Source of the DNA: Sphingomonas sp. LaA6.9
GTDB taxonomy: Bacteria; Pseudomonadota; Alphaproteobacteria; Sphingomonadales; Sphingomonadaceae
Assembly (NCBI RefSeq): GCF_022601895.1
Contig: NZ_JAKVIO010000014.1
Location: 1-64,000, forward strand
Length of the DNA: 64,000 bases
Direction of reading: 5' to 3'
This document shows positions 1 through 6,657 of this stretch, in pieces. Position numbers and translations under genes: made by a program. The notes under the pieces were generated by a model, which saw nothing but the letters and a program-made list of their open reading frames with translations, searched no databases and was not told where the DNA came from. Numbering within the stretch: position 1 is the first letter of the stretch; the number at the start of each line of letters is the position of its first letter.

Positions 1-74
1 TCCGCGACGTCACCATAGAACACCTCCTTCATCAGCATGATTAGAAGGTGTTGCGATGACCAGTTGAACCCGCC
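1..74 (-). mobile_element. IS30-like insertion sequence end with start of its transposase (partial)
   Basis: On the minus strand, bases 68 down to about 45 read TTCAACTGGTCATCGCAACAC, close to the terminal region of IS30 as I remember it (TTCAATTGGTCAACGCAACAG). It is followed by a strong ribosome-binding site (AAGGAGGTG, about 22-30) and an ATG at 16-14 that begins MVTSR and leaves the window. This fits the left end of an IS30-family element whose transposase is transcribed leftward. The outer boundary near 74 is estimated by alignment to IS30. No second end is visible, so the identification rests on recalled similarity and is tentative. Confidence 0.42.
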
Positions 75-139
75 CGGGGAGAACGGCCATTCGTTTGGCA
101 CGGCCTGAGGGGTGACCGGACCTGAAGGCCGGTATGCGG

Positions 140-514
140 CTAAACTCCAACATTCTCCGTGAAGGTTCCAGCGATCCCGATCAGAACCGACATGAAGAAG
201 GTGCCAACGGCCATGCCACTCAACGTGAACTCGGCTCCGAAAATTGCATCTACGACCATCATGAATGGAAAGATGATCCATCCCAGTAAGAAGTACAGAA
301 CGCCGCGCTTGGGATTGAAATCCCAAACCTTCTCGGGAAAGTTTTTCCGGTCGTAGAAGGTCATGAACAACGCAACGCACAAGCCCACACCGTGAGCGAG
401 GCTCCACAAGGGGTTCCAGTCATCTTGGGGGATGCCTGCTATGTAGCGGATAGCCAGCGCTAGAAGCAGAAGCAGGGCTAACGCGACAGCACCAATCAAT
501 TTACGTGGATTCAA
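140..514 (-). CDS. small hypothetical membrane protein
   Basis: I do not recognise the family. The 124-residue product has an N-terminal hydrophobic helix (about residues 6-26), then likely helices around 37-51, 70-88 and 98-117, so it is probably an inner-membrane protein with four spans. The frame opens with TTG at 514. A GAGG lies about 11 bases upstream, which is acceptable but not strong, and no in-frame ATG lies near the N terminus. The gene looks less GC-rich than those to its right and sits next to an IS30-like end, so recent transfer is possible. It could also be ordinary strain-specific cargo. Confidence 0.55.
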   Translation of the reverse strand: MNPRKLIGAVALALLLLLALAIRYIAGIPQDDWNPLWSLAHGVGLCVALFMTFYDRKNFPEKVWDFNPKRGVLYFLLGWIIFPFMMVVDAIFGAEFTLSGMAVGTFFMSVLIGIAGTFTENVGV

Positions 515-704
515 GGCTTTGTATCCTCGGAGACGCAGTGGGCATCATGATAGCTGCGCGGCATCCTGCCAAGCTGGCAACTCAGCTAATGTCTTCTTTG
601 CCAGCGTCACCAGTCATCACCAACCCCAACGTCGTTCTCATTTCGTTCTGTCCTACAGCCGCCCGCTTGCGTTACGCTCCTCGCATTCGGGATGGAGGAA
701 CTTC

Positions 705-1826
705 ATGGCCATTATCGAAGCCCTTGCGCTGCCCGCGCCAGCCGCGCGCTGCGATGGCTGGAGCCCGGAGCGCCAGCGCGCCTTTCTCGAGGCGCTTGCC
801 GAAACGGGCGTGGTGCGCGCCGCCTGCGAGGCGTGCGGGCTTTCGACGCGCTCGGCCTATAATCTGCGCTTTCGCGTCGACGGCACCGCCTTTCGCCTTG
901 GCTGGGACGCCGCCTTGCTCCTCGCGCGCGCCCGGCTTGCCGACGAATTGATGGCGCGCGCGATCGAGGGGCAGGAGGACGTGCTGGTCCATGGTGAGGA
1001 CGGCGTGGTGACGCGCCGCCGGCATGATAACCGCCTCGCCATGTCGATGCTGTCGCGGCTCGACCGTCTGGCCGATCCTGCGAGCGATGGCGACGCCGCG
1101 CTCGCACGGATCATCACGCAGGACTTCGAGGCGTTTCTCGACATGATCTCGCGCGGCGGGGGTGAGGAGAACGCCGCCGGCCTTGCCGCTGCGACCGCCC
1201 TGTTCCTCGCCGCGCGCCGCCCCGATATGGCCGCGCCAGTGCCCGGCCAGGAACGGTGTGAACTTCGCGGGGAAGACGATGTCGCGCCGCCCGCCGATCT
1301 TACACCCGAAGAGGCCGTGGCAGCGCTGAGGGGCGTCTGGTGGTGCGATGTCCGCGACGCGCTCAGGACCGATTTCCCGCCCCCGCCGGGTTTCGACGGC
1401 GATGAGGAATACGCCTTTGGCGATCCAGGCTACAACCGCGCGCTGAGCGATCGCGAGGCCGCGGCGCAACACGCGATCAACGAGCGGCTGATCGCCCCCA
1501 TCCGCGCAGCCACCGCCGAGGCGCGCGACGCCTATTTCGGCTTCGTGGCCGGGCGTCCGCGCAAACGCGGCGCGCGCACGCCCCCGCCCCGCGCCGATAT
1601 CACCGACGCAATGCGCTTTCCCGAAATTCCCCCGCCAGCCGAATATCCAGTCCAGCGAGATCCGGCGGCATACGGCGTTTCCGCCGAACAGGCCGAAACG
1701 CCGATCGCAGCCGGCGCCCCTGCGCCATCCACCGCCGACGCGGACCTGCCCTATCGCACCGTGCGCCCTTGCCCCAGGTCGTTCGTGGCACCCGGACGAC
1801 CACCTCCCTGGGCGACGCCGCTCTGA
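705..1826 (+). CDS. hypothetical protein with N-terminal helix-turn-helix-like segment
   Basis: A 373-residue protein. The ATG at 705 is chosen because GGAGGA at 694-699 sits five bases upstream; the frame is open further upstream but without a better start. Residues about 15-55 ([13 protein letters not shown], then [13 protein letters not shown]) look like the small HTH found in terminase-small-subunit-like and transposase-like proteins. An acidic, Pro/Ala-rich tail with low predicted order follows (about 260-373). No phage genes surround it, so a terminase role is unlikely. It may be a DNA-binding protein of unknown role. It is followed by the rpsF leader. Confidence 0.6.
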   Translation: MAIIEALALPAPAARCDGWSPERQRAFLEALAETGVVRAACEACGLSTRSAYNLRFRVDGTAFRLGWDAALLLARARLADELMARAIEGQEDVLVHGEDGVVTRRRHDNRLAMSMLSRLDRLADPASDGDAALARIITQDFEAFLDMISRGGGEENAAGLAAATALFLAARRPDMAAPVPGQERCELRGEDDVAPPADLTPEEAVAALRGVWWCDVRDALRTDFPPPPGFDGDEEYAFGDPGYNRALSDREAAAQHAINERLIAPIRAATAEARDAYFGFVAGRPRKRGARTPPPRADITDAMRFPEIPPPAEYPVQRDPAAYGVSAEQAETPIAAGAPAPSTADADLPYRTVRPCPRSFVAPGRPPPWATPL

Positions 1827-1844
1827 GCCCGTTCAAGCGCCCAC

Positions 1845-1882
1845 TTCTTCTTTTCTCCGCGCTCTCTGCGTCTCCGCGTGAA
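1845..1882 (+). repeat. candidate dispersed intergenic repeat (TCTCCGCG...CTCTGCGTCTCCGCGTG type)
   Basis: Between the HTH protein and rpsF lies a low-complexity stretch built from TTCTTTTCTCCGCG, CTCTCTGCG and TCTCCGCGTGAAC. Such CGCGGAGACGCAGAG words recur in many bacterial genomes as short dispersed intergenic elements. Only one copy is in this window, so the repeat status comes from memory of other genomes. Confidence 0.35.
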
Positions 1883-1996
1883 CATTTTTTGTCGTGCAGA
1901 GCCGCAAAGGAAGAAAGAAACAGCTTCCGCCACAAATCTCGGCCACGGCGCGCTCCGCACTTGCATTCCGCCCGGTTTTCCGCCATGGGCCGCTGC

Positions 1997-2037
1997 AACC
2001 GGGGTGGAGAGCCAGTCTCTCTGCCCCTGGTTTTTTT
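1997..2037 (+). terminator. strong intrinsic terminator hairpin in the rpsF leader
   Basis: AACC-GGGG-T-GGAGAG (1997-2011) pairs with CTCTCTG-CCCC-GGTT (2017-2032), leaving one bulged T, and is followed by TTTTTTT (2031-2037). It lies 170 bases after the upstream gene and 70 bases before the rpsF ATG. No convincing promoter is visible in the 70 bases between. It either ends the upstream transcript or acts as an attenuator for the S6 operon. Confidence 0.7.
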
Positions 2038-2107
2038 GAGAAGACAGCCGGAGGGGCGACCGCATGGGGCGGCGTCAGCGATCGGCCAAGATGAAGGAAC
2101 AGCGCGC

Positions 2108-2533
2108 ATGGCTCTGTATGAGCACGTGTTTCTCGCGCGTCAGGATCTGGCACAAGCCCAGGTTGACGCGCTGGCGGAAACCGCCACCAAGATCATCGAA
2201 GAGAACAACGGCAAGGTCGTGAAGACCGAGACCTGGGGTCTCCGTTCGCTCGCGTACAAGATCGCGAAGAACCGCAAGGCGCACTATGTGCTGCTCGACA
2301 TCGACGCCCCCGCTGGCGTGGTCGCCGAGCTCGAGCGCCAGACCGCGATCAACGAAGACGTGATCCGCTACATGACCGTCAAGGTCGACACCCATGAGCA
2401 GGGCCCCTCGGTCATGATGCGCAAGGGTGAGCGCGATGGCCGTCGTGGTCGTGGCGACCGTGAAGGTGGGCGCGAAGGTGGCCGTGAAGGCGGCCGCGAG
2501 GATCGTCCCCGTCGTGACGCAGACAGCGAATAA
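2108..2533 (+). CDS. rpsF: 30S ribosomal protein S6
   Basis: S6 binds the central domain of 16S rRNA as a heterodimer with S18. The 141-residue product begins [13 protein letters not shown], a typical S6 start, and shows the conserved [10 protein letters not shown] (about residues 43-52) and the YMTVKVD strand. The C-terminal 35 residues are an Arg/Gly/Glu-rich tail with repeated GGRE units, an extension common in alphaproteobacterial S6. The start at 2108 is set by family alignment; AAGGAA at about 2093 is the likely ribosome-binding site, although the frame stays open far upstream. It is first in an operon with rpsR and rplI. Confidence 0.97.
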   Translation: MALYEHVFLARQDLAQAQVDALAETATKIIEENNGKVVKTETWGLRSLAYKIAKNRKAHYVLLDIDAPAGVVAELERQTAINEDVIRYMTVKVDTHEQGPSVMMRKGERDGRRGRGDREGGREGGREGGREDRPRRDADSE

Positions 2534-2546
2534 GGAGCTCTGAACC

Positions 2547-2771
2547 ATGGCACGCCCATTTTTCCGCCGCCGCAAGAGCTGCCCCTTCGCCGCCAAGGAT
2601 GCGCCGAAGATCGATTACAAGGACGTCCGTCTGCTTCAGGGCTTCGTGTCCGAGCGTGGCAAGATCGTCCCCAGCCGCATCACTGCGGTGTCCGCAAAGA
2701 AGCAGCGCGAGCTGGCCAAGGCGATCAAGCGCGCCCGCCATCTCGGCCTTCTGCCCTATATCGTGAAGTAA
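2547..2771 (+). CDS. rpsR: 30S ribosomal protein S18
   Basis: The 74-residue protein matches the usual S18 length and pattern: [10 protein letters not shown] near the N terminus, [12 protein letters not shown] (about 25-36), [18 protein letters not shown] (about 41-58) and a basic C terminus ending LLPYIVK. S18 pairs with S6 on the small-subunit platform. The gene lies 13 bases after rpsF with AAGGAG in the gap (2532-2537) and 13 bases before rplI, so the three are co-transcribed and translationally close. Confidence 0.98.
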   Translation: MARPFFRRRKSCPFAAKDAPKIDYKDVRLLQGFVSERGKIVPSRITAVSAKKQRELAKAIKRARHLGLLPYIVK

Positions 2772-2784
2772 GGAGCGCAGGCAC

Positions 2785-3384
2785 ATGCAAGTGATTCTGC
2801 TCGAACGCGTTGAGAAGCTCGGCCACATCGGTGACGTCGTCACCGTGAAGGACGGCTTTGCCCGCAATTTCCTGCTGCCTCGCAAGAAGGCGCTCCGCGC
2901 CAACGAAGCGAACCGCAAGGTCTTTGAAGCCAACCGCACCCAGATCGAGGCCGACAACGCCGCCCGCCGCGTCGATGCCGAAAAGGCTTCGCAGGACGTC
3001 GACGGCAAGAGCGTCACGCTCATCCGTCAGGCTTCGAACGCCGGCCAGCTTTATGGTTCGGTTTCGGTCCGCGACATCGTCGAGGCTCTGGAAGCCGAAG
3101 GCGCCAAGGTCACCAAGTCGATGGTCGTGCTCGACCGTCCGATCAAGGCGATCGGCGTCGAGACCGTCAAGGTTGCGCTGCACCCCGAAGTCGTGGTGAC
3201 CGTCAAGGTGAATGTCGCACGTTCGCCCGAGGAAGCCGAGCTTCAGGCGCAGGGCGTCGACGTGATGGCCGCCATGTTCGAAAAGGACGAGGCGGGCTTC
3301 ACCGAGGAGTTCGATCCCAACGCCGAGCCCGGCGAGATCGCTTCCGTCGCGGTCGAGGTCACCGAGGAAGAAGCCGAGGGCTGA
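2785..3384 (+). CDS. rplI: 50S ribosomal protein L9
   Basis: L9 binds 23S rRNA near the L1 stalk. The product begins MQVILLERVEKLGHIGDVVTV, contains the signature GFARNFLLPRKKA (about residues 33-45), a long connecting helix and a C-terminal domain. At 199 residues it is longer than the roughly 150 of E. coli; the extra part is an acidic tail after about residue 160. Such extensions are frequent in alphaproteobacteria. GGAG at 2772-2775 precedes the ATG. It is the last gene of the rpsF operon and is followed by a clear terminator. Confidence 0.97.
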   Translation: MQVILLERVEKLGHIGDVVTVKDGFARNFLLPRKKALRANEANRKVFEANRTQIEADNAARRVDAEKASQDVDGKSVTLIRQASNAGQLYGSVSVRDIVEALEAEGAKVTKSMVVLDRPIKAIGVETVKVALHPEVVVTVKVNVARSPEEAELQAQGVDVMAAMFEKDEAGFTEEFDPNAEPGEIASVAVEVTEEEAEG

Positions 3385-3415
3385 TCGCCTTTCGCGACTT
3401 CAACGAGAAAAAGGG

Positions 3416-3450
3416 ACCGCCCGGCTCGCAGGAGTTCGGGCGGTTTCTCT
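3416..3450 (+). terminator. intrinsic terminator of the rpsF-rpsR-rplI operon
   Basis: ACCGCCCG (3416-3423) pairs exactly with CGGGCGGT (3437-3444) across a 13-base loop, followed by TTCTCTTT. It starts 31 bases after the rplI stop. Confidence 0.85.
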
Positions 3451-3463
3451 TTGCCCCCGCGCG

Positions 3464-3544
3464 TCACACCCCGCCGAGATACAGGAACAGCGTGACGCCG
3501 AGCGTTGCGTAGGACGCGAAGAGCGGGATGATCTGTTTCAGCAT
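3464..3544 (-). CDS. possible 26-residue hydrophobic small protein
   Basis: A short frame with ATG at 3544 encodes MLKQIIPLFASYATLGVTLF followed by LYLGGV, one continuous hydrophobic segment long enough to span the membrane. AAGGG lies about eight bases upstream. It sits between the rplI terminator and the end of the MocR-like gene, where nothing else is encoded. I know no family for it. The composition is suggestive, but a frame this short can occur by chance. Confidence 0.3.
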   Translation of the reverse strand: MLKQIIPLFASYATLGVTLFLYLGGV

Positions 3545-3605
3545 GCGCCCTTGATGCATGAAATCACACGCGCCCGCTGTGCGCCCGCGCACATGATGGC
3601 AAGGC

Positions 3606-5057
3606 TCAAAAGACGGCGCTGAGTTCAGCACCAGCGGCCGGGCCGCGATGCCGCGACGCCGTGACCCCGCGCCAGGCGGAGGCCAGCCGCGCAATGCCCT
3701 TTTCCAGCATCGCCTCGGGCTGGGTATAGGGTATCCGCAGGAAACGCTCGAAAGACCCATCTGCACCGAAACGCGGTCCCGCTGTCACGCGCACGCCATG
3801 CCCCTCCGCGGTCGCCGCGAGCGCGGTACTCAGTCTGCCGGGCATTTCGGCCCAGAGCGAAAGCCCGCCCGGAGGTGGCTGCACGCGCCAGTCGGGCAGG
3901 TGCGCGCCGAGCAGATCGATCAGCTTCGCACGATGCCGCCGCAACTCTGCACGGCGCGTTTCGAGATCGGCATCGCCTTGCACGATCAACGCCGCGGCCG
4001 CGATCTGCTCCAGCACGGGCGTCCCCAGATCGAGCGACGGGCGGACGCGACCGAGCGCGGCGATGGTGCGCGCGCTCGCGCGGATCCAGCCGATACGCAG
4101 TCCGCCCCAATAGCTCTTGCCGGTGGATCCCAGCGTAACCACCCAATCGCCGCTGTCATGCGCAGCGACGGGCGCCGGCGGTGGCGCATCGAGCCAGAGA
4201 TCGGCCAGCGTCTCGTCTATGACGAGCACCGTCTGCGTCCGCGCGGCGGCGGCCGCGAGTTCGGCGCGTTCCGCGGCATTCATGCAGCGCCCGGTCGGGT
4301 TGTGGAAATCGGGCAGCAGATAGGCCAGTCGCGGACTTGCCTGCCGGAAGGCAGCGGTCATCGCCTCGATGTCCCAGCCCTGCACAGGGAGGCCGACCGG
4401 CACGGGACGGCAGGACATGCGCTGGATCGCGTCGATCGCATGCGGATATGTCGGATGATCGACCACCACGCGGTCCCCGGGCCCCGCGAGCAACCGCAGG
4501 ACCAGCGCGAGGCCGTGCTGCGCGCCATGCGTCACCATGATCTGCCCCGGTTCGGTCGGGCAGCCCCGCGCCACGTACCGGGCAGCGATAGCCTCGCGCA
4601 GCACATCCAGACCAACCGGTTCATAGCCATGGCCCGGCAGATGCGCCGGCAATGCTGCCAGTGCGCAGGCATAGGCGCGGTGCACGCCAGCGCCCGCAGG
4701 GAGCGCCGCAACGGCAAGATCTATGATGTCGCCCGACGCATAATCGGGAATCGCTGCGGGCCGCCCTCCAGCACCGGCGGGGACGCTCGTCCGGCTGCCC
4801 GAGCCCTGGACGCTCACGAGATAGCCTTCGTCACGCAGGATTGCGAAGGCGGCGCTCACCATCGTCCGGCTGACGTCGAGTGCCGCGGCCAGATCCCGTT
4901 CGCCCGGAATCCGGATAGCCAGCGGCAGCCGTCCGTCGAGGATCAGCAACCGCAACGCGTCGGCCAGTTGCCGGTAACCGGCACTCCCCCTGCCCGCTCC
5001 GCGCCATGCGCCAAGTTGCCGAACAAGCGACGCCGTACCGATGGTCCGTCCCAACAT
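3606..5057 (-). CDS. MocR-type GntR regulator with aminotransferase-like domain
   Basis: A 483-residue fusion of a winged-helix GntR domain (about residues 22-85; YRQLADALRLLI, GERDLAAALDVSRTMVSAAF, GYLVSVQGSGS) and a fold-type I aminotransferase domain. The PLP-binding lysine is expected in GSTGKSYWGGLRIGW (about residue 310). MocR proteins usually sense PLP or amino compounds and regulate a neighbouring gene rather than catalyse transamination. The start at 5057 is preferred because it leaves a normal GntR N terminus; the frame is open to 5228 but would cross the neighbour's start. It diverges from a YczE-like membrane protein, and two palindromes lie in the shared intergenic region. Confidence 0.88.
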   Translation of the reverse strand: MLGRTIGTASLVRQLGAWRGAGRGSAGYRQLADALRLLILDGRLPLAIRIPGERDLAAALDVSRTMVSAAFAILRDEGYLVSVQGSGSRTSVPAGAGGRPAAIPDYASGDIIDLAVAALPAGAGVHRAYACALAALPAHLPGHGYEPVGLDVLREAIAARYVARGCPTEPGQIMVTHGAQHGLALVLRLLAGPGDRVVVDHPTYPHAIDAIQRMSCRPVPVGLPVQGWDIEAMTAAFRQASPRLAYLLPDFHNPTGRCMNAAERAELAAAAARTQTVLVIDETLADLWLDAPPPAPVAAHDSGDWVVTLGSTGKSYWGGLRIGWIRASARTIAALGRVRPSLDLGTPVLEQIAAAALIVQGDADLETRRAELRRHRAKLIDLLGAHLPDWRVQPPPGGLSLWAEMPGRLSTALAATAEGHGVRVTAGPRFGADGSFERFLRIPYTQPEAMLEKGIARLASAWRGVTASRHRGPAAGAELSAVF

Positions 5058-5059
5058 AC

Positions 5060-5113
5060 TGCCATTATGTGGCAAGTGGATATTTAAAACAATGCCAATT
5101 TTGTTCATTGGCA
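5060..5113. promoter_or_regulatory. paired palindromic operators between the MocR regulator and YczE-like gene
   Basis: Two inverted repeats share the arm TGCCA/TGGCA: TGCCA-TTATG-TGGCA at 5060-5074 and TGCCAAT-N7-ATTGGCA at 5093-5113. They fill the 60-base divergent region, with the second abutting the YczE-like ribosome-binding site. They are probable binding sites for the adjacent MocR protein, placed to control both genes. Binding is inferred. Confidence 0.65.
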
Positions 5114-5117
5114 GGGG

Positions 5118-5726
5118 ATGATGACCCGTCGCCTTGCCCAACTCTATGCCGGCCTGATCCTCTACGGCTTCTCGATGGCCCTGATGCTCCGTGCCAATCT
5201 TGGCCTCGACCCATGGGATGTCTTTCATCAGGGCATCGCGATGCGCGCGGGCTGGAGCTTCGGCACCGTGGTCAACGTCGTCGGCGCTTTGGTGCTGCTG
5301 CTCTGGCTGCCGCTACGCCAGCGCCCCGGCATCGGGACGATCAGCAATATCGTCGTCATCGGCCTGGCCGTTGATGCCAGCCTGTATTTCCTGCCCGTGC
5401 CCGAGACGCTGCCCGTTCGCGTCGCGCTGCTGGCGCTCGGCATCGTGCTCAATGGCGTTGCCGGCGGCGCCTATATCGGCGCTGGACTGGGCCCCGGCCC
5501 GCGCGATGGACTGATGACGGGATTTGTCAGGCGGACGGGCTGGTCGATACGCCTCGTGCGGACGGGGATCGAATTGTCGGTGCTCGCCATCGGCTGGATG
5601 CTGGGCGGCACCATCGGACTGGGGACCGTATTATATGCGGTTTCGATCGGCTGGCTGGTCCAGATCTTCCTGCCACCGCTGACGATCGTCGAGCGCAGGA
5701 CCGATCCCGTACTCGATGTGTCGTGA
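5118..5726 (+). CDS. YczE/YitT-type integral membrane protein
   Basis: A 202-residue protein with about five or six hydrophobic helices. It shows hallmarks of the YczE-like group: an N-terminal YAGLILYGFSMALMLRANLG, DPWDVFHQG (about residues 32-40), and GAYIGAGLGPGPRDGLMTG (about 127-145). The function of the family is not settled; transport of a small molecule is presumed. Genes of this family often lie next to MocR regulators, as here, so the MocR protein probably controls it. AGGGG at 5113-5117 directly precedes the first ATG; the second ATG at 5121 gives better spacing and may be the true start. It ends ten bases before the convergent folE. Confidence 0.82.
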   Translation: MMTRRLAQLYAGLILYGFSMALMLRANLGLDPWDVFHQGIAMRAGWSFGTVVNVVGALVLLLWLPLRQRPGIGTISNIVVIGLAVDASLYFLPVPETLPVRVALLALGIVLNGVAGGAYIGAGLGPGPRDGLMTGFVRRTGWSIRLVRTGIELSVLAIGWMLGGTIGLGTVLYAVSIGWLVQIFLPPLTIVERRTDPVLDVS

Positions 5727-5735
5727 CCCGGGGGA

Positions 5736-6353
5736 TCAGTAACCCATCAGGCTGAGCACTTCCTTGCGGCTGCGCTCGTCGTCGCGGAAAACCCCCATGA
5801 CGCGGCTGGTCGTCATGGCGACCCCGGGGGTGCGCACGCCGCGCGCGGTCATGCAGGCATGGGTAGCCTCGATGACCACGGCGACGCCGTGCGGCTGCAG
5901 ATTTTCCCAGATGCAGTCGGCGACTTCGGCAGTCAGGCGCTCCTGGACCTGGAGACGACGCGCAAAGCCGTGCAGCACGCGCGCAAGCTTGGAGATGCCG
6001 ACGACACGATCCTTGGGCAGATAGGCGATCGAGGCAGTCCCGATGATCGGCGCCATGTGATGCTCGCAGTGCGACTGGAAGGGAATGCCCTTGAGCAGCA
6101 CGACCTCGTCATAGCCGCCGACCTCTTCAAAGGTGCGCGAGAGGTGGAGCGCGGGATCCTCGCCATAGCCCTGACAATATTCACGCCATGCGCGCGCAAC
6201 GCGCTTGGGCGTATCCAGAAGTCCTTCGCGCGACGGATCGTCCCCCGCCCATCGGATCAGTGTCCGGATCGCTTCCTCGACATGCTCCGGCACATCGACC
6301 TTCGCGGGCGAACGGACAAGGTCGCCATCATCGGGTGAAGCGGAATCGGTCAT
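5736..6353 (-). CDS. folE: GTP cyclohydrolase I
   Basis: Converts GTP to 7,8-dihydroneopterin triphosphate, the first step of tetrahydrofolate synthesis. The 205-residue product carries zinc ligands Cys96 and His99 (QSHCEHHMAPI) and Cys167 (EATHACMTARGV), plus DTPKRVARAW near residue 47 and the C-terminal SLMGY. Length and motifs match bacterial type IA FolE. AAGGGGAG lies just upstream of the ATG at 6353. It is a stand-alone gene, convergent with the YczE-like gene and divergent from a TonB receptor. Confidence 0.96.
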   Translation of the reverse strand: MTDSASPDDGDLVRSPAKVDVPEHVEEAIRTLIRWAGDDPSREGLLDTPKRVARAWREYCQGYGEDPALHLSRTFEEVGGYDEVVLLKGIPFQSHCEHHMAPIIGTASIAYLPKDRVVGISKLARVLHGFARRLQVQERLTAEVADCIWENLQPHGVAVVIEATHACMTARGVRTPGVAMTTSRVMGVFRDDERSRKEVLSLMGY

Positions 6354-6567
6354 GAAACTCCCCTTGGGTTACCGTTTTTGCCGCTAGCACGCGAAGCCCC
6401 TGACACCAAATCGCCCCAATGATCCTGCACTTGCACGCGTTGCTTTGGCGCTGCAGCGAAAAAATGACGTTACGGCAACGCGGCCCTGAATCCGATACGT
6501 CTCGAATTGCAACTGTTTCCTTGCTGCAACAGCACCAAAACTCCCGCAAATCCAAAGCTATCCGCGG

Positions 6568-6596
6568 TTGACGGAGAAAATTTTTGTGCAACATTT
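6568..6596 (+). promoter_or_regulatory. candidate promoter for the TonB receptor
   Basis: In the 304-base region between folE and the receptor, TTGACG (6568-6573) and ACATTT (6591-6596) are 17 bases apart, about 60 bases before the receptor ATG. The rest of the interval (6354-6567) shows no gene, only short TGCAA/TTGCAG words around 6508-6534. Confidence 0.4.
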
Positions 6597-6657
6597 GTCT
6601 GGAAAACCGCACCAAGCGGACGGCCCGCAAACAGGGCCAACAGAGAGGGGAAAATCC

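Noticed and set aside
705-1826. Prophage, because of the terminase-like HTH protein
   Set aside because: No capsid, portal, tail or integrase gene is nearby and the next genes are ribosomal.
2440-2533. The GGRE repeats at the end of rpsF as a repeat element
   Set aside because: They are an in-frame Arg/Gly-rich tail that is common in S6 of this group and are too short and imperfect to count as an element.
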